A stretch of 24,936 bases of DNA from Silene noctiflora (Eukaryota > Streptophyta > Magnoliopsida > Caryophyllales > Caryophyllaceae): NCBI GenBank assembly GCA_009801015.1, contig VHZZ01000189.1, positions 158,383 to 183,318 of the forward strand. Reading direction: 5' to 3'. This document shows, piece after piece, positions 8,701 through 22,834 of this stretch (the stretch's first letter is position 1; every line of letters begins with the position of its first letter). The notes under the pieces are model-generated. The model was given only the letters and a program-made list of their open reading frames with translations. It made no database searches and had not been told where the DNA came from. The position numbers and the translations under genes are program-made.

Positions 8701-10389
8701 GTGATTTTATACGAAATGACCTGATAGCAGCTGATACGAGTTGGGATGTGGGTCAATGAAGGAACGAGTTCATTGAAAGTCGGAAATCANTTTAATTATT
8801 TTCGAGAATAATTAAATGTATTTCGAGCTTTCATTGAACGTGTGAGCTTCATTGGATGGTACGAAAATCATGCTCGTAAAATACTAATGATCTCCAATTC
8901 GGTTTCAGAATTATGGCTTCAATAGTTGGTGCGTAGTAATTGATACGTAATTTTATTTTGGTTAATACCCTATTTAGTTATTAGCTTTATTTGGTAATTT
9001 ATTAGTAGTAATTACCTAGTTTTAATATCCTTAATTAGCTAGTTGATTGTTGGCTTTCCAGTTGCTTGTAACGCCTATGAAGGCTAATTTCTTTGGCTAT
9101 TTATAGCCATTCTTTGCTAAGAAAAGATCGGAGAATGAATTAAGTAAAAACCCGAAATTGTTTCAATTGTATCGTTTTATTAACGTTCGATTGTTCTTTG
9201 AATTGACGCGTTCCTTGTTATTGTTTGACGCGTTTTCAAACTTTAACCCGATTCGTATTCAATAGGTTTTGAATACAATCACCATTAACCCACTATTGAA
9301 GCCATAATTACGAAACCGAATTGGAGATCATTAGTATTTTACGAGCATGATTTTCGTACCATCCAATGAAGCCTCACACGTTCAATGAAAGCTCGAAATA
9401 CATTTAATAATTCTCGAAGAAAATAATTAAACTGATTTCCGACTTTCAATGAACTCGTTCCTTCATTGACCCACATCCCAACTCGTATCAGCAGCACACA
9501 AAACATACCCGAAACCTGAACTGGCCTGGGAGGTTTAACATACCTGAAATTACTCCGCCAAGATCCAACCCAGTTACACGTTTATAAGGTCTACTTTCCC
9601 CTACCCATAAAACTGATTTGTTTTTACGGAGGATCAGGCAGTTAAGCAAATCGTGAGGCCTGAATATACTGAAGCAGAAAATAAGAATAAGGAAATGCCT
9701 CAAGACTTGTTCAGTAAAGAGCATGAGGCATTAAGGAAGCAAGGGGAAGACTGGATGAAAAAGACCGCTGAGTCATGTGCCCTTGTAGCAGCTCTTATTG
9801 CTACCATGGTGTTCTCAGCAGCCTTCCAGTTGCCCGGGGGTCTCAACGACACTGGAAGTCCCGTCCTAGTGAAAAAGACATCATTTGTGTTTTTCACTAT
9901 CTCAAATACAGTATCATTGTTCACCTCTACAGCTTCAATATTGATGTTTTTGTCAATCCTAACTTCCCGATATGCTGAGAGAGACTTCCTAGTATCATTG
10001 CCTCTAAAACTCATGATAGGACTCATCTTGTTACTCATTTCCATAGCAACAATGGTTTAGGCTTCACAGTAACATTCTTCATAATATTCCAGGAGGGTTT
10101 GAGATGGCCGCCGATTACAATCGCTATACTTGCCTCATTTCCTGTTACACTCTTTGCACTGCAACAGTTCCCAATTTTAGCAGAAATGTATTACTCAACA
10201 TACAAATCCCGAAACATGTTTCTGCCAGGAAAACAGAGGCTTTTTCAAGTTCCTTTCTCAAAAACTTCAGCTCTTCAAGCCAAAGAACGTCGTGTGGGTG
10301 ATATATTATTTAGGTACTTACCAACACATCGACGTTTGACAGATTCTGACATTTTCGAGATGGAGATCTCAGAACAGACACAAAGCTAG
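5701..10389 (+). CDS. Ankyrin-repeat/PGG-domain membrane protein (ITN1/ACD6-like), copy B, probably broken
   Basis: Four exons: 5701-5986, 6427-6903, 7437-8005 (ancestral start 7431) and 9638 onward. Phases are 1, 1 and 0; donors are GTGAGT, GTAAG and GTAATA. Exon 1 encodes a polar, probably disordered ~95-residue N-terminus. Exons 2-3 carry ankyrin repeats (TKGGETLLHIAAAAKQLRLV, GRQGMTPLHMAVLLGHH, NNMLHLASKL). Exon 4 holds the PGG domain (FQLPGG near residue 509) and hydrophobic segments. Family members are plasma-membrane or endomembrane proteins in salt-stress and defence signalling. Two defects are visible. The exon 3 acceptor reads GG instead of AG (7429-7430). One T is missing from a T-run at 10056-10058, giving a stop at 10058-10060 after about 584 residues. 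Beyond it, homology continues in the next frame to 10389, so an intact protein would be about 694 residues. The T loss could be an assembly error. Confidence 0.8.
6904..7436 (+). other. Intron 2 of copy B with damaged acceptor
   Basis: The intron starts with GTAAG at 6904. A TACTAA branch-point-like motif lies at 7418-7423. The ancestral acceptor, CAG in copy A (1299-1301), is CGG here (7428-7430). The next AG is at 7435-7436, six bases on, and its use keeps the frame while removing two codons (Asp-Val). The intron also holds degenerate GATCCAA/CCAAAACTC-type repeat filler near 6990-7100. Confidence 0.6.
8468..8634. mobile_element. Tourist-like MITE in copy B intron 3
   Basis: This 167-bp element has matching ends (TGTTTGGTCT at 8473-8482 against AGACCAAACA at 8620-8629). 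It is flanked on both sides by TAA (8465-8467 and 8635-8637), the target-site type of PIF/Harbinger-derived Tourist MITEs. It contains no coding capacity. The outermost bases match imperfectly, so the exact ends are approximate. Confidence 0.55.
8731..9491. mobile_element. Long-TIR foldback element (761 bp) in copy B intron 3
   Basis: Left arm 8731-8925 and right arm 9293-9491 are highly similar inverted repeats of about 195-199 bp. Both outer ends read CTGATACGAGTTGGGATGTG from outside in. The flanks allow a target duplication of CAG (3 bp), or GCAGC (5 bp) if the terminus is taken one base inward. The 367-bp centre is AT-rich, has no transposase frame, carries a TATTTATAG promoter-like motif near 9100, and contains TTGACGCGTT twice (9203 and 9226 regions). 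Long arms suggest a non-autonomous MULE or foldback element, but the short target duplication does not fit the 9 bp of Mutator. The superfamily is left open. One N lies at 8790. Confidence 0.8.
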
Positions 10390-10673
10390 AGGGTAGCATG
10401 GGGTCTCAGACTACAGGTGATTGTCACAAGGAGAATTTTTTGAGGTGAAACTACTAGTGCAAATGCGCATTGAGGTTCCTGAAGTTGGCTTCCCCACCTG
10501 ATAGCAGGAGTTGGCTTTCATATTCAATAAAGTTCTACCAGTGGTTTCTTTTATACTATAGTACAGCCAGTGGTCTTTTCGGTTTTTTTTATTTCTTTTA
10601 CACAATTGTGTCGAATTTAGACAATGTCATGCTTCAGCAAAGAATTTTAAAAATTGTTGGCAGGATATAATTC
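10390..10673. other. 3' UTR/flank of copy B
   Basis: This stretch follows the frameshifted end of copy B and resembles the copy A flank, including AAGTTCTACCA and the CAGCCAGTGG region. It contains an AATAAA-like signal near 10525. No separate gene is seen. Confidence 0.5.
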
Positions 10674-10903
10674 CTAATCAACAAGTTTGTTGTACGAAAG
10701 CAACAAAATACGCTGTTGGAGACAGGAAAATGGATTCCTGAAAACATAAACTGAATAGAATAGGACTTAAGGATCTAAAAGACCTATGAGAGCATGAGAC
10801 CTGACAGCCAGAAAACTTTAGAGAATCAAAATGCTTTGTCAGGTTAAGAAAGATTAAAATTAGCGTACCTGGCAAATGGAACTTCTGAAGCTGTCACAAC
10901 ATC
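10674..10903 (-). other. Minus-strand exon pair with good splice signals downstream of copy B
   Basis: Reading the minus strand, a pyrimidine-rich tract with a CACTCACAG acceptor leads into a 35-base exon (10903-10869). A GTACGC donor follows, then a TTTTCAG acceptor and a 64-base exon (10737-10674). Two reading frames stay open: one ends NKLVD at the TAG at 10676-10674, the other ends FVQQTC slightly earlier. Neither peptide is recognised. The arrangement recurs after copy A. A third possible exon between a TTTCAG acceptor and a GTAATA donor lies near 11230-11271, but it has stops in all frames. A spliced non-coding RNA or a decayed gene tail is more likely than a conserved protein. Confidence 0.35.
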
Positions 10904-11290
10904 CTGTGAGTGAAAATTGCAACGCAAATCCCAGAAGGGTTAAATTAAATCCTCTCTTAATTAATCACATCAGCAACTGGAATGTATCTTCTACTGGCTT
11001 TTCCTTGCAAAGATAACCGGCTAATGCTTGATAATAAATTTTATTAACCAGAAAACGCAATCGCTTCATTCCCTCTCCCACCTCTACCAAATGCACTTAA
11101 CATACACCCAAATGTTGCATCTTTCAGTCAAACAGCCTGACCATGCAATCATCATGTACTGTCAAACAATTTCAGATTAGAAAAGCAAAACTAAGTAATC
11201 TTGATTTAACATCGTTATGTATGTTATTACCTTAATGTTCACTGTTCAGATACTTTCTACCTACATCGATCTGAAAGAAACAAGGTCCTC

Positions 11291-11405
11291 GCCCGCGAAG
11301 TGTCACCTATTACCGGTAAAAACTCTAGCCTCTAAGCCACGTTTAAATTCATAAATACCACGCAGTAGAATCTCCAACAATCCACAAGAAGTACACTTCG
11401 CGGGC
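11291..11405. repeat. Perfect 13-bp GC-rich inverted repeat around an 89-bp spacer
   Basis: GCCCGCGAAGTGT at 11291-11303 is the exact reverse complement of 11393-11405. Both arms are unusually GC-rich for their surroundings. No target-site duplication is apparent. It could be the ends of a small transposon relic or a structured RNA stem. Confidence 0.6.
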
Positions 11406-11641
11406 TACATCTCTATTAGCTACGAAGCCCCAGAATAGTATAAAGTATTAGTCATAGTTCTAACTTCTACGATAAAACATACATACTGATTAAAAGGACC
11501 TTGATCTATCCTATGGATAAGGAGGCCCTTTGGGAAGAAGAATTATAACTTCCACACCTCTCTCATTCTTTTCATCAAGCCGTTCATAAAGATATCCTCG
11601 TCAATTTTGTACACCTATAACGGGCTAATAGAAGGTTCATA

Positions 11642-11734
11642 CTCCCTCCGCTTGGTTGAATTCCATACGCTTGATTAAAACACACTTCACATATATTAAA
11701 CAAACATATGGAATTCAGCCAAGCGAACGGAGGG
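11642..11734. mobile_element. Stowaway-like MITE
   Basis: The left end CTCCCTCCG and right end CGGAGGGA form inverted repeats that extend inward for about 30 bp, sharing GAATTCCATA-type sequence. The left flank is TA. The right flank is TT, so the TA duplication has decayed. The element is about 93 bp and has no coding capacity, typical of Tc1/mariner-derived Stowaway MITEs. Confidence 0.7.
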
Positions 11735-13012
11735 ATTGATTAAGAGAGGACAGTTAATCTACACAATACTTACTCAAATTCTCAATAAGTAGAACAATTC
11801 CCATCTTAAATTCGCAACAGCTAATAAGAAATTTGTGATATCGAAACGTTGCTCAATAGACTTGGTTTAAAATCGACAGTAATACCAGTTTAATCTATAC
11901 AGGACTATCCAAAGCATATCCAAATTGCAAATACATGTTTGCCTTCAAGATAAAACGCCTAGCAGCTAAAATTGTAATTAGATACGAGTACATATCAGCT
12001 TTTAATTAGTCAGGCAGACTCCAGAAAGCAGCTTCAGATCTAGATTTCTTAGCCGACTCAACCATTGCACGCACAAACCCCCAACCATCTAAGATGATCC
12101 ACAGAAGTAATATCTCCGGTCCAACTCCTGAACACTTCAAGACAGGGACCCAAGTCAACGAAAATGCTACGAGGACTGTCCTTGTAGTGGTGAACCTGAC
12201 AATAAATTAATCAACAATACCATCGTATCAGGTATGAAATGTACAATTTCATCAATGAAAATCACATCGGGATTTGAGAGCCATAAACAACAATAAATGA
12301 ATAAATTCTAAGGCCACGGTGCTTAGATGAAAACCAAATGTGGTGATGTTGTGTTTGTTGGCAAACAAAAAAGCACAAAAAAGCTTGGGATTGGAGTTTT
12401 TACTCAAAGTCTCAAAAGAGCGGAAATAATGAAGACAAAGCAGCAACAAGAGAGAAAGGGGGAAGGAAGGAGAAGGACATTATACCAGAACTTAAACTCG
12501 AGAATGCGACTAACAAAGGAGATAAAGTCACTGGTGGACATTTTATGGGCAAATAAAGCGGTGATACGAGGCCGTGACACGATGATTCCATCAGGAGCCC
12601 GGTGCGCGGAGAAAAATCCATCAGAAGCAACACGCACACACAGTAATTGGGGAAATAGGAAGTCTCTCAAGTGATCCAAGTAATAGAACCCGAAAAACAA
12701 CGTGAGGAGACAGTAACCTTGATCAAAATAAAAAATCCGAAGCACATGAAGAAGGGCAACAACAGTAGTGATACTCCATCTAGTCACTTGATTTGGCTCC
12801 CCTCTTATCAAGTAATCTTCCGGACTCCTTTCTTCATCCCAGGCTTTCCTCTCCACTCGAATTTGATTCCAGACCTGGACCAATCCAGGCATGCCACTTG
12901 TAGAGAGAATTCACTGAGAGGCATTAACTCTGTTAACACCATCTAACTCTTACTAGGGGTCACTACGTTTTATTAAAAAAAAAAAACATCCAAACTTACC
13001 ATCATTTAAATA

Positions 13013-13102
13013 CTACCTATGTCCCAACCATTTGTTTATATTTTTTATGTTTCGTGAGGAGCATGTTAATTAAAGGTAAATAAATGATTGGGAAGGAGAG
13101 AG
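13013..13102. mobile_element. Stowaway-like MITE (diverged)
   Basis: The diverged ends CTACCTATGTCCC and GGGAAGGAGAGAG are inverted partners. The inner arms are AACCATTTGTTTA and TAAATAAATGATT. The element is flanked by TA on both sides (13011-13012 and 13103-13104). Confidence 0.65.
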
Positions 13103-13470
13103 TATAAAACCAAGCAAGGAAGTGGCCAATAATAAAAATTCCAATTCACAAAACAAACAACGTGTCACCAAATAATTCTATAACATTACAAAACCCAATG
13201 CAAAAACAAAAACAAAAAGACGATTCAAGTTTCAGTATTTGGGTACATTACTACATTCTATCCATTTCGGCCAACTCTTCCAATCGCGGCAATGTAAAAC
13301 AGTAAGGCACACTAACAACATCAATCTAAACATTATAAACCCTTAAATTCATCACACATGCACCATAAAACCCTAATAATACCTCTAATTACCAAGCCTA
13401 ACCCGAAAAATTAACAGTAAATCAGTCATCAACGGCGAAAACCCTAAAAATCAAGTAAAAAAAGCATGGA

Positions 13471-13555
13471 GTATTTTAATCAAAGGTAACCAAATGATTA
13501 CCTTTTTATGCCTTTGTGAGGTGTATTTTACTGAAGATGAATGGGACGGAGGGAA
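13471..13555. mobile_element. Rearranged Stowaway fragment
   Basis: The stretch carries GTATTTTAATCAAAGGTAA, which matches the inner right half of the intact element at 13651-13760, and ends in GGGACGGAGGGA. The left terminus is missing. Inside it, AAAGGTAA and TTACCTTT form a small hairpin. Confidence 0.5.
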
Positions 13556-13650
13556 TACTTGTTTTTCACCGATGACCACCTAAGGTCACTTCTGGCTACG
13601 TTTTTATCATTTTTCCGGCCACATTGCACATTTCCTACTATAATCACTTA

Positions 13651-13760
13651 CTCCCTCCGTCCCCAACCATTTGTTTACCCTTTCTATTCTTTGTAACCCT
13701 TTCTATTATTTGTAATGGGTATTTTAATCGAAGGTAAACAAATAATTGGAACGGAGGGAG
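13651..13760. mobile_element. Stowaway-like MITE, well preserved
   Basis: This 110-bp element begins CTCCCTCCGTCCC and ends ACGGAGGGAG. Its inner arms (CAACCATTTGTTTACC against GGTAAACAAATAATTG) are inverted. TA duplications lie at 13649-13650 and 13761-13762. It contains an internal 19-bp tandem duplication (CCCTTTCTATT type). Confidence 0.8.
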
Positions 13761-13942
13761 TATAATCTTTAAGACAATACGTAAATTAGCCCTCTGCCCC
13801 TCTATTGACATTAAAACCAATCCTAATCAATCTCATAAACATTCTTCCTTCGTTCAAACCCTAATCTTTCGTCTTGTTTATCCATGTGCTCACTCCTCGT
13901 CAATATAATAAGTACAACTCCGTAAGCACAAAGAATAAAAAA

Positions 13943-13971
13943 AGGTAAACAAATAATTGGGACGGAGGGAG
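13943..13971. mobile_element. Stowaway right-end fragment
   Basis: GGTAAACAAATAATTGGGAC followed by GGAGGGAG and TA matches the right arm of the intact neighbour at 13651-13760. No matching left arm is clear, so this is a truncated copy. Confidence 0.6.
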
Positions 13972-14482
13972 TATACGATAAATAATCAAATAGAATGTCC
14001 ATAACAATCAAGATTTTGTTTTAATTAGAGAACGCATAATTAATACTAACATGCATAATAAAACGCAAAAATAAATAAATAAATTAGAATGTAATTAGGG
14101 TTTGTAACCTTAATTAAACAACGAAGAAGAGGATAGCAGATGATTACGCCTGTTGTTGATTAATCTTCGTCGTTTTTCTTTGTAATTGGGGGTTTTGAAG
14201 TAAGTTTTTATGGGGTTTTGGAGTTAGAGAGGGGTTTTGATGAGAAACAGTATATGAATGATGGTAAAAGATGGTCACAGATAGTATTATACAACTGCTC
14301 CTAGCTTTCACAACTCAAGTATGCGTATTTTTTTCGAGTTTTTATAATTTTTTATTTATATTTTAATTTTTTAATGTTAAAAATTAAAATTTGTATGTAT
14401 TTTTTTTGAGTTTTATTATAGTTTTTTAAGTTTATTATTTTTATAATAGAGCTCGAATTCTTTCAAATAAAGCTCGTGATAT

Positions 14483-14630
14483 GTAGGTCTAAACTCGAGT
14501 AAATACATTATAAAACTCATATTTTATTATACATTTATATACAATCAGTACAATTGTAGGTTTAAACTCAAGTAAACATATTATAAAACTCATATTTTAT
14601 TCTACATTTCTATACAATCAGTACAACTGG
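14483..14630. repeat. Tandem duplication, 2 x about 73 bp
   Basis: The unit GTAGGT(C/T)TAAACTC... ending ATCAGTACAA(T/C)TG occurs at 14483-14555 and again at 14556-14630, with only a few differences. It is AT-rich and non-coding. Confidence 0.75.
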
Positions 14631-14670
14631 TTGTATAGTCTACTTACTAACTCCCGTGGTCTTTTTAGTG

Positions 14671-14900
14671 CCGGGCCCGGGCCCAAATATTCCAGCCTAG
14701 CCCGGTTTTTAGTGCTGTACTGGCCCAACCCGGCCCGGCCCGTTATTTTCTTCTTTTTTTCTCCCCTTATTTTTTATTTTCTTTACCTATTGTTGGGCCC
14801 GGGCTAGACAAATCAGGCCCAGCCCAGCCCAACCTCCATTTAGTGTTGGGCATGGGCTGCACCACCCCAGCCCGGCCCGCCTCCGGTCCAGCCCAACGCA
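14671..14900. repeat. GGCCCGGGCC-type GC-rich repeat block
   Basis: This block has clustered GCCCGGGCC, CAGCCCAGCCC and CCCGGCCCG motifs in a strongly AT-rich neighbourhood. It is a common class of degenerate plant intergenic repeat, probably retroelement-derived. No open frame or termini are seen. Confidence 0.5.
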
Positions 14901-15599
14901 CAACCCTACTTTTGAGTGACTAAGCACACTAAATAACTTTGAGTATGCACATTATTGGACCCATTTATGTTAGAATCTTGCTTAAAAGTAGAGGTTTCAC
15001 CTAGGTTATAATAATTAACTAACGAGGACTTGAATCAACTGGTAAGAAATTGTTCCACCTTAACATGAGCTCTCCGATTTTGAGCCCTGAGAACGCATCA
15101 ATGTTACAACTCACGAGGGAGAGCTTTACCGTCTTTAAGGTCATGACTCGTTTGACTGTCATTCTACATGAACTTTTTCATTCGAAAGGTTTACTTGTTT
15201 AACTAACCTAGTAAACCAATCAACCTAACCAGCTTACAAAAGACATAACATCAATCCAATAAAACCGTCTTAATTTTCTTTTAAAAAAAGGTTAAATAGT
15301 TTATTGGGTTAGCACAACTCGATCATTCTAAATATTTATAAACAAATAAGTCATTTGTATCGGTTCATGCTGATCCAACTAAATTTTGTATTGTGTTGGT
15401 GTCAACCCTATTATTTAATTGGATTACCATATCTTAAGCCTAATTGGTTAACTTTGTGTTGAGTTTGAGTAGTGTTTTCAATCAAGTCACTAATTGCCGA
15501 CGTTTCCTTACTTTGTAGATGGTTGTTTTTATAGTAAAACGGTTTTATATGACCCTTGAAAATAAACCGGAAAAGAAAAAAATGCCGACATCTTGTTGA

Positions 15600-21791
<6,192 letters not shown>

Positions 21792-22650
21792 GTCATTCAT
21801 TCATGGGTGGAGCTCTTTTACTTTAAGACATTGGAGTTGAATTACTAGATGCGGCTGCTACAACAAAGGTAATATTCGTATTCAAGAGTAGTTTCTTGAT
21901 TTGTTTATGCTTTTTCCCATTTATAATTTGCTCTATTTTTTCACATTTTTCACACTTAAGTCTGTTCTTAGCTGTTCTAAGTTTCAGCTGTATTTTTTGG
22001 ATTTGGGAAGCGATGTACTGATATTCTTGTCGGGTGGGAAATACGGTACCAAAATGCTTCTGAAGTCCCCTATTGTAACAAATGGGTTTCTTTCCCACCT
22101 ACATTTTATATATCACACTATCATAATGCCATGTATTAATAGTAGATCAGATCTATTTGGTCTTCTCCAAGCGATTCTTTCTTTTGGGTTTCTTTTGAAC
22201 CGGAAGTGGTTCTTTGTAGATTATAATATCGATTTTCTGGCAAGAAGTAATTTTGATTGAAATTAAATTCTTCCCTAGGAATTTCTGACTGTGTGCCCGT
22301 AGTCTGATACCTTAGTCAACCTCTGTAGCCTTACAAGAAGCCCTTTCCGTCACAGAGACGAGGGTAAATGAAGGAGATTAAACCCTGGGCCGATGTGTTT
22401 TGAAGCTAATTAGTGCTGGAGAAGTCAGATTTTTCTCACACTTATTTGTTAGTTTTGTGTGTGCCAATAAGCCTTTTATTTTTTTTATTTTTTTTTGGCG
22501 AAAAGGGAGACACTCGCGAATATGATGATGCTGACGGGGGTTTGAACTTCTTGAGCATCACTCCTCATAACACCTCTAAACTAGCCGACATCTGCAGTCT
22601 TTTAGTTGAATACTCGGTATTCCTGTTTTCTTCCGACTTTGGTATATTAA
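21792..22650 (+). other. COPA 3' UTR and flank
   Basis: T-rich sequence follows the stop, as expected for a plant 3' UTR. No canonical AATAAA is placed with confidence. GTAAGT at 21788-21793 and GTAGGA at 21781 are donor-like and overlap the stop codon, so a further 3' exon is possible. The open frames at 21901-22260 and 22413-22730 have T-rich low-complexity content and no family resemblance. Confidence 0.4.
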
Positions 22651-22662
22651 TGAACAAATGTA

Positions 22663-22834
22663 TTGTCTCAGGAGACAATCCCTTGAGAGCTGAGAGACAA
22701 AATTGTCAACTTAGTAAAGATGTTTTGTGAGTATTTGCTGTCTCTATTATTATCTTATTATGACAAAATTGTCACCAGAAATTGTCACGAGATAATAATT
22801 GAGACAATCCCTTGGAGGAGGAGGAACAAAATGT
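22663..22834. repeat. GAGACAATCCCTTG direct repeats with adjoining palindrome
   Basis: ATTGTCTCAGGAGACAAT (22663-22680) is a near-perfect palindrome. GAGACAATCCCTTG occurs at about 22673 and again at about 22801, followed in both by related AGACAAAATTG/GAACAAAATG sequence. ATTGTCAC motifs lie between. This looks like a decayed small repeat element of unassigned class. Confidence 0.45.

Larger units (their letters stand above)
10904..12960. other. Intergenic region without a supported protein gene
   Basis: No recognised protein is encoded. The minus-strand frames at 12404-12892 and 12006-12194 are open but resemble no family and have no supporting exon structure. The stretch contains a 13-bp GC-rich inverted repeat and one Stowaway-like element, listed separately. 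The rest is AT-rich unique-looking DNA. Confidence 0.4.

Noticed and set aside
11520..11640. Minus-strand frame with ERLDEKNERGVEVIILLPKG
   Set aside because: It looks protein-like, but only about 30 codons are open, a stop follows directly, and no donor or neighbouring exon was found.
12006..12194. Minus-strand frame behind a possible TTGTCAG acceptor
   Set aside because: Two overlapping frames are open over only ~60 codons, neither resembles a known family, and no partner exon fits in phase.
12404..12892. 162-codon minus-strand frame
   Set aside because: No recognisable domain, a cysteine/phenylalanine-rich low-complexity end, and no supporting splice structure.
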